Source: CBDAQA01 sp965198865 (GTDB taxonomy: Bacteria > Planctomycetota > Phycisphaerae > Tepidisphaerales > Tepidisphaeraceae). Taken from it: a DNA stretch of 64,000 nt. Below the pieces are notes generated by a model. The model ran no database searches and was not told where the DNA came from. It saw only the letters and a list, made by a program, of their open reading frames with translations. Shown in pieces: positions 8,776 to 16,748 of this stretch; positions within the stretch are counted from its first letter, which is position 1; each line of letters begins with the position of its first letter. The translations under genes were made by a program, and so were the position numbers. The stretch is from assembly GCA_965198865.1 (NCBI GenBank), contig CBDAQA010000018.1, positions 310,001-374,000 on the forward strand. The letters are read 5' to 3'.

Positions 8776-9831
8776 ATGCCCACGCTGTTCGACCCCCTGA
8801 CCGTCGGCGAGCTTCACCTGCCCAACCGCGTCCTGATGGCCCCGCTCACGCGGTGCCGGTGTGACCCCGGCCGGGTCCCCACCGCGCTGATGGCCGAGTA
8901 CTACGTCCAGCGGGCGACGGCGGGACTGATCATCTCCGAGGCGACCAGCGTCGACCCCATGGGCGTCGGCTACCCCGACACGCCGGGCATCTGGTCGGAC
9001 GCCCAGGTGAAGGGGTGGAAGCGGATCACCGACGCCGTCCACGCGGCCGGCGGGCTCATGGTGCTGCAGCTGTGGCACGTCGGCCGGGTGAGCGACCCGG
9101 TCTACCTCGACGGCCGGCAGCCCGTCGCCCCCAGCGCCGTGCGGGCCGAGGGGCACGTGAGCCTGGTCCGGCCGCCGAAGGAGTACGAGGTGCCGCGGGC
9201 GCTGGACCGGGACGAACTGCCCGGCGTGATCGCCGCCTACCGCAAGGGGGCCGAGAACGCCAAGGCGGCCGGGTTCGACGGCGTCGAGATCCACGGGGCC
9301 AACGGCTACCTGCTCGACCAGTTCCTCCAGAGCGGCTCAAACCTTCGCACGGACGACTACGGCGGCCCGGTCGAGAACCGCGCCCGGCTCATGTTGGAAG
9401 TGACCGACGCGTGCGTCGATGTCTGGGGACCCGGCCGGGTGGGCATGCACCTGGCGCCCAACGGCAACACCCAGGGCATCCACGACGCCGACCCCGCTGC
9501 GACGTGGGGGTACGTCGCGGCCCAGCTGGGCCAGCGGAAGATCGCGTTCATCGGCGCCCGCGAGCCCCGCACCCCCGGCTGGCTCGGACCGCAACTGAAG
9601 CGGCAGTTCGGCGGCGTCTACTTCGCCAACCAGTTGTTCTCCAAGGCGAGCGCCCAAGAGGCGATCGACCACGGCGAGGCCGACGGCGTCCTGTTCGGCG
9701 TCCCGTTCATCGCCAACCCCGACCTGCCCCGGCGATTCAGGGAGGACGCCCCGCTGAACGAGCCGCACAAGGAGACGTTCTACGCGCAGGGCGCAGTCGG
9801 GTACACGGATTATCCGGCTTTGCCTTTCTGA
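8776..9831 (+). CDS. Old yellow enzyme family NADH:flavin oxidoreductase
   Basis: 351 residues, the usual length for the NemA/OYE class. The start MPTLFDPLTVGELHLPNR is the canonical N-terminus. Visible motifs are MAPLTRCRCDPG, ATSVDPMGVGYP, LQLWHVGRVSDP, the substrate/flavin region FDGVEIHGANGYLLDQFLQ with SNLRTDDYGGPVENRARL, and the FMN-phosphate site near DGVLFGVPFIANPDLPRR. The family uses FMN and NAD(P)H to reduce activated C=C bonds, nitro groups or N-ethylmaleimide in the cytoplasm. The physiological substrate is unknown. A longer frame from 8491 lacks homology-like sequence before MPTLF. Confidence 0.93.
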   Translation: MPTLFDPLTVGELHLPNRVLMAPLTRCRCDPGRVPTALMAEYYVQRATAGLIISEATSVDPMGVGYPDTPGIWSDAQVKGWKRITDAVHAAGGLMVLQLWHVGRVSDPVYLDGRQPVAPSAVRAEGHVSLVRPPKEYEVPRALDRDELPGVIAAYRKGAENAKAAGFDGVEIHGANGYLLDQFLQSGSNLRTDDYGGPVENRARLMLEVTDACVDVWGPGRVGMHLAPNGNTQGIHDADPAATWGYVAAQLGQRKIAFIGAREPRTPGWLGPQLKRQFGGVYFANQLFSKASAQEAIDHGEADGVLFGVPFIANPDLPRRFREDAPLNEPHKETFYAQGAVGYTDYPALPF

Positions 9832-9850
9832 TTTTCGAAAACATCCACCC

Positions 9851-9911
9851 AAGCCGGCGTCTGAGGTACGCCGAAGACCCGGGTCTCTGGCGTCCCTCAG
9901 ACGCCGGCCTG
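9851..9911. repeat. Inverted-repeat element, family B (AGCCGGCGTCTGAGG type)
   Basis: AAGCCGGCGTCTGAGGTACG at the left pairs with CGTCCCTCAGACGCCGGCCT at the right, with two or three mismatches, around CCGAAGACCC. It lies just after the flavin oxidoreductase. The 358-base gap 9832-10189 holds this element, the family D hairpin at 10009-10091 and the hairpin after ftsH, and no gene. Other copies are at 41129-41209 (perfect) and, as a half element split by an insertion sequence, at 22375 and 23808. Confidence 0.85.
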
Positions 9912-10008
9912 CATTCGACAAATGGCAAGCGATTCTGATCCGCCTTCACAGCGAAAACGCCCTGGTTGTGCTCTGTCTCGACGCTCCGAATCTGGACTGC
10001 GAAGACGT

Positions 10009-10091
10009 GGAACCACAGATGCACACGGATGCACACCGATCAAAAGCCGCCGAGTGTTGATCGGTGTGCATCCGTGTGCATCTGTGGTTCC
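10009..10091. repeat. Perfect 34-bp inverted repeat, family D (GGAACCACAGATGCAC type)
   Basis: Arms 10009-10042 and 10058-10091 are perfectly complementary over 34 bases around a 15-base loop. Each arm contains the internally repetitive pattern ATGCACACGGATGCACACCGAT. A diverged copy is found at 50023-50108. It lies between convergent genes (the oxidoreductase and ftsH). Confidence 0.92.
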
Positions 10092-10120
10092 ATTCTCCCT
10101 TGTCGCCCAAACTGAGGGTC

Positions 10121-10168
10121 GAGACGGAGCACCCCGGTTGGGAAATCCCAACCGGGGTGCTCTGTCTC
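10121..10168. terminator. Hairpin between convergent genes, likely ftsH terminator
   Basis: A 23-bp stem (arms 10121-10143 and 10146-10168, one mismatch) with a two-base loop. The core is GCACCCCGGTTGGGA. It lies 22 bases beyond the ftsH stop and could stop transcription from either side. No long T-tract is present. Confidence 0.65.
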
Positions 10169-10189
10169 TCACAATCGATCCAATGCCGA

Positions 10190-12298
10190 TCACCCCGGCG
10201 ACGGCATCGGCCCGCCGCCGAGGCGGATGTCGGGGTCGGTCGGGCTGGCGGCGGGGGCAATCGTCGTAGCGGGGCGGCGGGCGTTCTGCTCCTTCTCGAG
10301 CAGGTCGCCGACCGTCGGCTTGGTCAGCACGTCGCCACGCATGATGCGCTCGATGTCGCTGGCGTCCAGCGTCTCGTACTTGATCAGCGCCTTGGCAACG
10401 GCGTCGATCTGCTCGCGGTGCGCCTCGAGCAGCGTGCGGGCCTCGGCGTACAGGCTGTCGATCAGCTTCTTCACTTCCTCGTCGATGGCCTTGGCGGTCT
10501 CGTCCGAGTGGTCCCGGCCGGAACCGAAACCGCCCAGCGCGTTGGGCTTGTTCTCGTCCTCGCCGTAGAAGACGAAGCCGAGCCGGTCGTTCATGCCCCA
10601 CTCGGCGATCATCTGCCGGGCGATGCCGGTGGCCTGGCGGATGTCACCCCCGACGCCGTTGTTGATGTCGCCGGTGAACATCTCCTCGGCGATCCGCCCG
10701 CCGAACGTCATCTTCAGGTAGGCGATGCACCACCGCTTGCTGTAGGTGTAGCGGTCCTTCTCGGGCAGCGTCATGGTCGAGCCGAGTGCGCGACCACGCG
10801 GAATGACCGTGACCTTGTGGATCGGGTCGCTGTCCGGCCGCAGCAGGTGCTGGATGACGGCGTGACCGGCCTCGTGGTAGGCGGTGGCGGTCTTCTCCTT
10901 CTCGTCCATCACGCGGCTCTTGTTGGCCCGGCCGAAGCGCACCTTGTCCCGCGCTTCCTCCAGGTCGTCCTGCTCGATGAACTCCTTGCCGCTCATCGTC
11001 GCGCCCAGCGCCGACTCGTTGATGACGGCGGCCAGATCGGCACCGCTGAAGCCGGGCGTCGCCCGGGCCAACCGCAGCAGGTCGATGTTCGGCCCAAGCT
11101 TCACCTTCCGGCTGTGGACCTTGAGGATCTCCAGCCGGCCCTTCACGTCCGGCAGCGGGACGTACACCTGCCGGTCAAACCGGCCCGGGCGGGTCAGGGC
11201 CGGGTCCAGCACGTCCACGCGGTTGGTGCTGGCGACGACGATCACCTGGTCGTTGGTGTCGAACCCGTCCATCTCGACCAGGATGGCGTTCAGCGTCTGC
11301 TCACGCTCATCGTGCCCGCCGCTGCTGAACCCGCTCCCGCGGCGACGGCCGACGGCGTCGATCTCGTCCAGGAAGATGATGCACGGGCTGTTGTCCTTCG
11401 CCTGCTTGAACAGGTCGCGCACCCGGCTCGCCCCGACGCCGACGAACATCTCGACGAAGTCCGAACCGCTGATAGAGAAGAACGGGGCGTCGGCCTCGCC
11501 GGCGATCGCCTTGGCCAGCAGCGTCTTGCCGGTGCCGGGCTCGCCGACCAAGAGCACGCCGCGCGGGATGCGGCCGCCGAGGCGCTGGAACTTCTTCGGG
11601 TTCTTGAGGAACTCGACGATCTCCATCACCTCTTCCTTGGCCTCCTCCACGCCGGCCACGTCGTCGAAGGTGACGTTGGTGTGTTCCTTACTGGTGATCT
11701 TGTGCTTGGACCGCCCGAAGTTGCCGAGCATGCCCCCCGCGCCACCGCCGTTGCGGAGCTGGCGGAAGATCACGACGTACAGGAACGCCAGCACCAGCAG
11801 CCACGGCACGAACGGCAGCAGGATCTGCAGCAGGAAGTTCTGGTTGTTGACGTTGCGGAACGCGGCGCTGGGGGCGTTGGCGCGCAGGTAGTCGTGGAAG
11901 CGCCAGTCGGACGACTCGCCGGGCGTCAGCTGGACGTTGAAGTTCAGCACCTTGGCGGTCGTGCCGGTGACGTCGGGCAGCTGCAGCTCCTGGAGGAACG
12001 TCCCGTTGAGCTCCTCGGTGTCGATCTCCAGCGACTGGACCTTGTCCAGGTGGGCGAACAGCTCGCTCTCGCCGATGCGGGTGCGGGTCGCCCGGGTGTT
12101 GGTCACCATGTAGACGATCAGCAGCGCCAGGGCGATGAAGACGACCCAGCCGAGGACCCCCTTGCCGAACCACATGCCGCCCTGACCGGGGCCGCTCCCG
12201 TTCCCCCCGCCATTGCCGCCCCCGTTGCCACCGCCACCGTTGGGGCCACCGGGACGGTTGTTCCGGCGGGCCGGGCGGTCGGGTCGTTGTTCAGCCAT
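10190..12298 (-). CDS. ftsH: ATP-dependent zinc metalloprotease FtsH
   Basis: 702 residues from the ATG at 12298, with AAGGG upstream. The N-terminus is a Gly/Asn-rich cytoplasmic tail followed by a membrane segment (about 48-66). A periplasmic domain and a second membrane segment (about 158-178) follow. The AAA+ module has GEPGTGKT (252-259), Walker B (CIIFLDEIDAVGR) and the second region of homology. The M41 protease domain has the zinc motif HEAGH. FtsH is a membrane-anchored hexamer that degrades misfolded membrane proteins and regulators. The Gly/Asn-rich first 40 residues are longer than in E. coli. An upstream in-frame start at 12361 is less likely. Confidence 0.97.
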   Translation of the reverse strand: MAEQRPDRPARRNNRPGGPNGGGGNGGGNGGGNGSGPGQGGMWFGKGVLGWVVFIALALLIVYMVTNTRATRTRIGESELFAHLDKVQSLEIDTEELNGTFLQELQLPDVTGTTAKVLNFNVQLTPGESSDWRFHDYLRANAPSAAFRNVNNQNFLLQILLPFVPWLLVLAFLYVVIFRQLRNGGGAGGMLGNFGRSKHKITSKEHTNVTFDDVAGVEEAKEEVMEIVEFLKNPKKFQRLGGRIPRGVLLVGEPGTGKTLLAKAIAGEADAPFFSISGSDFVEMFVGVGASRVRDLFKQAKDNSPCIIFLDEIDAVGRRRGSGFSSGGHDEREQTLNAILVEMDGFDTNDQVIVVASTNRVDVLDPALTRPGRFDRQVYVPLPDVKGRLEILKVHSRKVKLGPNIDLLRLARATPGFSGADLAAVINESALGATMSGKEFIEQDDLEEARDKVRFGRANKSRVMDEKEKTATAYHEAGHAVIQHLLRPDSDPIHKVTVIPRGRALGSTMTLPEKDRYTYSKRWCIAYLKMTFGGRIAEEMFTGDINNGVGGDIRQATGIARQMIAEWGMNDRLGFVFYGEDENKPNALGGFGSGRDHSDETAKAIDEEVKKLIDSLYAEARTLLEAHREQIDAVAKALIKYETLDASDIERIMRGDVLTKPTVGDLLEKEQNARRPATTIAPAASPTDPDIRLGGGPMPSPG

Positions 12299-12418
12299 TT
12301 GGAAACCCTTGATAGATGCGTGGTCGCCCGGCCGTGACCGGGACCCCTCAAACACGCACATGATAGCGGTTTCCCGGACGCACTTTCCACCAGCAATTCC
12401 GAGGGCGCACGGGGTAAA

Positions 12419-12509
12419 TGAGGGGATGGGTGGGTGACGGGGTCATGGGGCCGGGACCATTTGGTTGCCCCGCCACCCGCTCACCCCCTCACCTCGTCAT
12501 CCCCAACCC
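12419..12509. repeat. Imperfect G-rich/C-rich inverted repeat
   Basis: GAGGGGATGGGTGGGTGACGGGG on the left can pair imperfectly with GCCACCCGCTCACCCCCTCACC on the right. It lies just downstream of the lptE stop and upstream of ftsH on the same strand, so it may attenuate read-through between them. The arms are internally repetitive (GGGTGA units), which makes the exact boundaries uncertain. Confidence 0.5.
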
Positions 12510-13133
12510 TCACCAGTCCGCCTGCATCTCGTGGACGATGTCGGTCGCCAGCCGCTGCACGGCGTCCTTGGAGCCGATGCTGATCGCCTCGCCCAGCGTG
12601 GGGAAGAAGCTCACGTGCTGGTCGAAGTCCTTCCGCGTCGTGTAGACCTGCCCGGTCCGCAGGTTCTTCCACGTGAAGCTGACCGTCACGTTGAACGACT
12701 GCTCCTGCGGCAGACCCGTGTAGACGTTGTCGCTCAGCGTCGTCGTGTTCGCGTCGGTGATGACCCCCTCCAGGATCGTGTCGGCCCGGTCGGTCGGCAC
12801 GACCTTGTACGGCGAGTGCTCCTCGATCTGCTGGATGATCGACGTCGTCAGGTCCGACTCCAGCCCCCGCCGGTAGGTGCGGTTGGTGAACACCGGCACC
12901 GCCACCGTCTGCACGTCCTCGCGGTAGAGCGACCGCCACTGGTAGCCGGTCTTGGGGTCGGGATCGCCGATGCCCGCGGCCTGGTAGCCGCAACCGGCAA
13001 GCGAAAGGATGGCGAGCGCGACGACCCCGTTGAGCGACGGCCCGGAGGGCCGGGCGCTGCGGCGCGGGTTGCGCGAAACCACCCGGCCCTCCGGGCCGTC
13101 GCTCAACGGGGATGCGGAACGTCGACGACTCAC
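12510..13133 (-). CDS. lptE: LptE-like LPS-assembly lipoprotein with a repeat inside its signal peptide
   Basis: 207 residues. The GTG start at 13133 overlaps the stop of the upstream bamD-like gene by four bases (GTGA), which supports it. The signal sequence is LALAILSLAGC-like (VVALAILSLAGC, lipobox LAGC at about residue 48). The mature part has the LptE pattern (CGYQ, then VAVPVFTNRTYRRGLESDLT, a C-terminal DIVHEMQADW helix). LptE plugs LptD and assists LPS insertion into the outer membrane. Residues 8-37 are encoded by a perfect 30-bp inverted repeat (13025-13111), so the n-region is unusually long. An internal GTG (residue 17) also lies inside the element. Confidence 0.8.
   Translation of the reverse strand: MSRRRSASPLSDGPEGRVVSRNPRRSARPSGPSLNGVVALAILSLAGCGYQAAGIGDPDPKTGYQWRSLYREDVQTVAVPVFTNRTYRRGLESDLTTSIIQQIEEHSPYKVVPTDRADTILEGVITDANTTTLSDNVYTGLPQEQSFNVTVSFTWKNLRTGQVYTTRKDFDQHVSFFPTLGEAISIGSKDAVQRLATDIVHEMQADW
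13025..13111. repeat. Family A inverted repeat inside the lptE coding sequence
   Basis: Arms 13025-13054 and 13082-13111 are perfectly complementary over 30 bases, with a 27-base loop. Total length is 87 bases, exactly 29 codons. It is read in frame by lptE as residues 8-37. The arm core GAGCGACGGCCCGGAGGGCC is shared with the intergenic element at 43973-44038. Confidence 0.93.
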
Positions 13134-14179
13134 GGTAGCGGCACCCGCGGCAGGGGGGTGGCCGGCGCGACGTACGGTTGGCCCGCGTGCGGGGCCGGCT
13201 GCGCCAGCGCCCAGTCGGGCATGCCGTGCAGCGCCGCCCGGGCGTCGGCCACGTGCGGGCCCTTGGGGTAGGTCAGGATCAGGTAGCGGTACATGTAGAC
13301 CGCCCCGTCGGTCGCGCCGGTCCGCCGGTAGTAGTCGGCCGTCAGGTACAGCTTGATCGCCAGCTCGTCGTCGATCTTGGCCAGGATGCCCGGCACGTTC
13401 TCGTCGGCGGCGAGGGCGGGGTAGGCGACGGCGAAGTCGGCCAGCTTCGTGCGGGCGTCGAGCATCGGCGTGGCGTCGAAGCGCGGGCCGCGGAACCGCG
13501 CCAGCGCCGCGAACGCCGCCCGCAGCTTCGCCTGCGGCAGCCGCTCGCTCCGGCCGTACTGCTTGGCGTAGAAGTCATACGCGTCCTGCGCCAGGTCGTA
13601 GTCGCCGGTCGCGTAGTAGAAATCGGCCGTCCGCAGCAGGGCACGCTCGGCCACGGGCGAGCCGGGCGATCGCTGCTGGATGCGGTACATCATCTCGATC
13701 GCCTCGTCCTCGGCGCTGGCGATCGGCAGCCCCAGGATCCTCGTCTTGTGGCCGTTGAGGAAGCCGTCGGCGATGTGGTACTGCATCTCCAGCCCGGCCG
13801 AGAACAGCCCGCCGGACGGGTACTCGTCCATCAGCTCGTCCAGGTAGTAGTAGGCCCGGATCCAGTCGTCGGTCATGTAGAGCGCCTGGGCGATCAGGTA
13901 CAGGCAGCGGTCCCGCTGCGGGGCGGTCTTGCTGCGCGTCTTCACCCACTCGATGCCCACGTTGAGGGCCGCCTGTCCGTCCTTGTGGTCGAGCAGGTCC
14001 TGGATGTGGTCCAGCTCCGGGTCGGGCGCGACGGCCCTGGGCGCGACCGGCGCGATCGACTGCCACTTCCCGTCCCGAAACTCCGCCGCCGGCGGGCTCG
14101 GATCCTGGGCGCGGGCCACCGCCGCGCAGGCCACGATCAGGCCCACGGCACAGCAGCGAGTCGTCGGCGTCCGCGACAT
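13130..14179 (-). CDS. bamD: BamD/YfiO-like outer-membrane assembly protein
   Basis: 349 residues from the ATG at 14179. A signal peptide (CCAVGLIVACAAVARAQD) is followed by about five tetratricopeptide-like helix pairs, for example RCLYLIAQALYMTDDWIRAYYYLDELMDEYP and the second set at ALLRTADFYYATGDYDLAQD. Such arrays are typical of BamD/YfiO/CpoB-type proteins. The tail is proline-rich. It overlaps lptE by four bases, so both envelope-assembly genes form one transcript. There is no clear lipobox cysteine right after the signal, so the BamD assignment is from architecture and context; a CpoB-like or generic TPR protein is possible. Confidence 0.65.
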   Translation of the reverse strand: MSRTPTTRCCAVGLIVACAAVARAQDPSPPAAEFRDGKWQSIAPVAPRAVAPDPELDHIQDLLDHKDGQAALNVGIEWVKTRSKTAPQRDRCLYLIAQALYMTDDWIRAYYYLDELMDEYPSGGLFSAGLEMQYHIADGFLNGHKTRILGLPIASAEDEAIEMMYRIQQRSPGSPVAERALLRTADFYYATGDYDLAQDAYDFYAKQYGRSERLPQAKLRAAFAALARFRGPRFDATPMLDARTKLADFAVAYPALAADENVPGILAKIDDELAIKLYLTADYYRRTGATDGAVYMYRYLILTYPKGPHVADARAALHGMPDWALAQPAPHAGQPYVAPATPLPRVPLP

Positions 14180-14314
14180 GGATCGCGATTGTATCGGCAC
14201 CGCCCGCGGTGTCGATTGCGTGGGCGGCCTCGCCCGTGGTCCGTGGGACGAAATGGGACGCTTACACACCCGCGTCTGAACGCATAGTACATTAGTCTTG
14301 ACTGGGAAGTGACT

Positions 14315-14343
14315 TAAAAACGTTCCAGTTGCTTGTTGGAACG
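14315..14343 (-). terminator. Intrinsic terminator after the small lipoprotein gene
   Basis: On the minus strand CGTTCCA (14343-14337) pairs with TGGAACG (14327-14321), followed at once by TTTTTAAG (14320 downward). It sits 34 bases after the stop at 14377 and separates this gene from bamD-lptE, which must therefore have their own promoter in 14180-14315. Confidence 0.75.
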
Positions 14344-14376
14344 ACTTGTCCCACCTGTTGACCGTCGGGCGATCGG

Positions 14377-14874
14377 TCACTCGGCCGTGCTGCCAGCCAG
14401 GCGGAAGTGGACGACGCTGACGATGTCGTCGTCGGTCAGGCCCGGATAGCTGTGCGTGAGGGCGGACCGGTAGGCGGCCAGCGACGCCGAGCCGTCGCTG
14501 GCCGCATCGGCCGCGGTCAGGTTCGCCACGCGCTTGGGCTCGACGGCGGTGATCACGATCGCGACGCGCCGCTTGCCGTCGGTCGTGATCGTCGGGCCGA
14601 CCGCGTAGCCCCGCTTGCCCTTGCGCGTGGTGCTGGTCTTGGTGCCGGCGAGCATCGCATCGATCGACGCGGGCGCAGACTTGATGACGGCGGACGCCTG
14701 CGTCGCGGGTGCCGGTCCGGCTTTGGCGACGGTCGGTCTCGTCGTCGGTGACGCCGCCATCGTGACGGGAGAAGCCGCGGGCGTCGGCGGCTCGTGCGGC
14801 CCTGATCTGCACCCGGCCGGTAAGATCAGCGCGGTGATGGCAAGCAAGACAACACGTCTGAACGCGTGAGGCAT
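14377..14874 (-). CDS. Putative lipoprotein of unknown function
   Basis: 165 residues from the ATG at 14874. The signal peptide and lipobox are clear (LLAITALILPAGC, cysteine near residue 22). A Pro/Thr/Ala-rich linker of about 70 residues comes next. A small domain near the C-terminus follows (GYAVGPTITTDGKRRVAIVI, then LAAYRSALTHSYPGLTDDDI). I do not recognise the family. A longer frame begins at 15078 but runs through repeat sequence and has no start-site support. An intrinsic terminator follows. Confidence 0.6.
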   Translation of the reverse strand: MPHAFRRVVLLAITALILPAGCRSGPHEPPTPAASPVTMAASPTTRPTVAKAGPAPATQASAVIKSAPASIDAMLAGTKTSTTRKGKRGYAVGPTITTDGKRRVAIVITAVEPKRVANLTAADAASDGSASLAAYRSALTHSYPGLTDDDIVSVVHFRLAGSTAE

Positions 14875-14937
14875 GCACCTTTTTACCGCCGGTACCAAGC
14901 CTCGTTGCCGGCGGCGGGTGGCCGCGCCCGATCCCGC

Positions 14938-15003
14938 GTAGCGGCTGTCCCGCAGGGACGCCCTGCCGACCGTCGAAGAGCGTCCCTTCGGGACTGCCGC
15001 TAA
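14938..15003. repeat. Family A inverted repeat, diverged copy
   Basis: GTAGCGGCTGTCCCGCAGGGACG on the left pairs with CGTCCCTTCGGGACTGCCGCTAA on the right, with a few mismatches. It stands upstream of the small lipoprotein gene. The 516-base gap 14875-15390 is filled by this and the two elements that follow. Confidence 0.8.
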
Positions 15004-15009
15004 GCCTAA

Positions 15010-15239
15010 CACTACAGCGCAGGTTCGTCGGGGCCCGCCCCCAGTTCGGACTGCAAGAAGAACGGCCACGAATGGCACGAATCAACACGAATGAGGACGG
15101 GCCGGCCTGCGCGCCTCAGCCGCCGATTGCCCGATCAGTTGGCTCCGCTGTGCTCGTCTTCGGTCTCCATGATTCGTGTGCATTCGTGCAATTCGTGGCC
15201 GTCCTTCTCGCCGGCCGACCATGAACCTGCGCTGTAGTG
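15010..15239. repeat. Nested composite inverted repeat (family E inside an outer 17-bp pair)
   Basis: The outer arms CACTACAGCGCAGGTTC (15010-15026) and its exact complement (15223-15239) enclose a second pair. That is AGAAGAACGGCCACGAATGG (from about 15057) and its near complement ending at about 15207. The inner arms carry the unit CACGAAT several times (GCACGAATCAACACGAATG). The loop between (about 15095-15170) has no gene. The arrangement looks like one hairpin element inserted in another. Confidence 0.85.
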
Positions 15240-15281
15240 CTAGAAGCTGTCCGGAACCGATCGGAATCGACCGGCGCAAAG

Positions 15282-15361
15282 GAGCCGGGCACGGAGGTAC
15301 TCCGCGTAAGCGGATTCCGTGGAAAAAACCGCTTACTGTGGACTACCTCCGTGCGCGGCTC
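15282..15361. repeat. Inverted-repeat element, family C (GAGCCGGGCACGGAGGTACT type)
   Basis: Arms 15282-15314 and 15329-15361 are complementary with a few mismatches. The core is CCGCGTAAGCGGA/CCGCTTACTGTGG, and the loop is A-rich. It lies 30 bases downstream of the pheA stop, so it could serve as its terminator hairpin. A second family C element lies inside a coding sequence at 52615-52708. Confidence 0.85.
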
Positions 15362-15390
15362 TTCCGGGGCGGCATTTGGGCAATGCGTCG

Positions 15391-16488
15391 TCACAGCACC
15401 TCCGCCGCCCGCGGGTAGCTGCCCAGCACCGTCAGCTGCAAACAGTGCTGCCGCGCCTCGGCGATCGCCCGCTGCATGGCGGGGTCGTCGGCGTGAGCCT
15501 GGGCGTCGATGAAGAAGTAGTACTCCCAGTTCACCTTCTTGCTCGGCCGCTTCTCGATGTCGGTCAGGTTGATCCCGTTCAGCTTGAACACGTCCAGCAC
15601 GTCCGCCAGCGCGCCGGGCTTGTGGGCGGTGGTGAACATGATCGCCGTCTTGTCGTCGCCGGTCCGGCGGGCGGTCTCGCGGCCGATCACCAGGAACCGC
15701 GTCTCGTTCTCGGGGTCGTCCTCGATGTTCTCGAACAGCACCTGCAGCCCGTTCAGCTCGCCGGCGATCTTCGTGCCGATCGCGGCCACGCCATCGTGCG
15801 CCGCGGCCAGCTCGGCCGCCTTGCTCGTGCTCGCCACGCCCTGTACGTCGCGGTCCTTGGCCACCCCGGCGAGCCACTTGCGGCACTGGCTGAACACCTC
15901 GGGCTTGCTGTTGATCGTCTTGACCGACTCCCACGGCCCCCGGGCCAGCAGGTAGTGGTGGATCGTGATCCGCACCTCGGCACAGATGCGGGCGCTGCTG
16001 AGCAGGAATGCGTCCAGCGTGTCCACCACGCCGCCGTGCAGGCTGTTCTCGACCGGCACCAGGCCGTAATCGACGTGGCCGCGCACCACTTCCTCGAACA
16101 CCGATGGGATGTCGGTCAGCGGGACGTATTCCACGCTGGCCCCGAACTTCCGCAGGGCGGCCGCATGGCTGAACGTGCCCGGCGGGCCCAGGTACGCGAT
16201 CCGCAGCGGCTTCTCCAACGCGAAGCTGCCGCTCATCAGCTCGCGGTAGACCGCCTCCAGGCACCGATCGGGCAGCGGCCCGTGGTTCAGGCCGCGCACC
16301 TTTTGCAGGACCGCCTTCTCCCGGTCCGGCGCGTAGATCGGGGCGTTGGTCTGCTGCTTCAGCTTGCCGATCTCGACGACGACCTTGGCCCGGTCGTTCA
16401 GCAGGCCGACGATGCGGGCGTCCAGGTCGTCGATCTGCGACCGCAGCCCGTCCAGCGGCTGCGCGTCATCGGTGGGGGAGGCGGACAT
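15391..16488 (-). CDS. pheA: Bifunctional chorismate mutase/prephenate dehydratase (P-protein)
   Basis: 365 residues from the ATG at 16488. There are three domains. An AroQ-type chorismate mutase occupies about 10-90 (LRSQIDDLDARIVGLLNDRAKVV). The prephenate dehydratase spans about 95-275 (IAYLGPPGTFSHAAALRKFG, VPVENSLHGGVVDTLD, and a substrate-site TRFLVIGRE). A C-terminal ACT domain follows (KTAIMFTTAHKPGALADVLD, about 285-360). The enzyme turns chorismate into phenylpyruvate for phenylalanine synthesis, and the ACT domain normally binds phenylalanine as feedback inhibitor. It stands alone, divergent from the MarR gene. Confidence 0.95.
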   Translation of the reverse strand: MSASPTDDAQPLDGLRSQIDDLDARIVGLLNDRAKVVVEIGKLKQQTNAPIYAPDREKAVLQKVRGLNHGPLPDRCLEAVYRELMSGSFALEKPLRIAYLGPPGTFSHAAALRKFGASVEYVPLTDIPSVFEEVVRGHVDYGLVPVENSLHGGVVDTLDAFLLSSARICAEVRITIHHYLLARGPWESVKTINSKPEVFSQCRKWLAGVAKDRDVQGVASTSKAAELAAAHDGVAAIGTKIAGELNGLQVLFENIEDDPENETRFLVIGRETARRTGDDKTAIMFTTAHKPGALADVLDVFKLNGINLTDIEKRPSKKVNWEYYFFIDAQAHADDPAMQRAIAEARQHCLQLTVLGSYPRAAEVL

Positions 16489-16541
16489 CAACGCGTTGTA
16501 CCGAAGGGTGTCGCGAGCGTCGAGACGGCGGGAGCGTCAAC

Positions 16542-16670
16542 CGAGCCAGGCCGTGTCGGCCCCACCGAGCGCAGCTCGTGTCTCGCGCGATCGACGTCCC
16601 CTTTCCCCGACCGCGCTGGCTGCGCGAGACGCGACCCGCGGTCGCCTCCGGCCGACACGGCCCGGCTCCG
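16542..16670. repeat. Imperfect long inverted repeat between pheA and marR (family F)
   Basis: CGAGCCAGGCCGTGTCGGCC (16542-16561) pairs with GGCCGACACGGCCCGGCTCCG (16650-16670). Inside, TCTCGCGC near 16581 pairs with GCGCGAGA near 16622. The same arm sequence appears once more as a half copy at about 25055-25075, upstream of hemW. The region must also hold the pheA and marR promoters, which I cannot place. Confidence 0.7.
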
Positions 16671-16748
16671 TTCAAACCCTTGCCCCATCCGAGCAGGTGA
16701 CTAAAACCGCCCCTTGCCCGAGTTGGTTCGCCGGCGTACCATTAGCGT

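Noticed and set aside
10064..12337. Long plus-strand open frame opposite ftsH
   Set aside because: Shadow of ftsH: composition is Arg/Leu/Val/His-rich and it begins inside a repeat hairpin; no motif.
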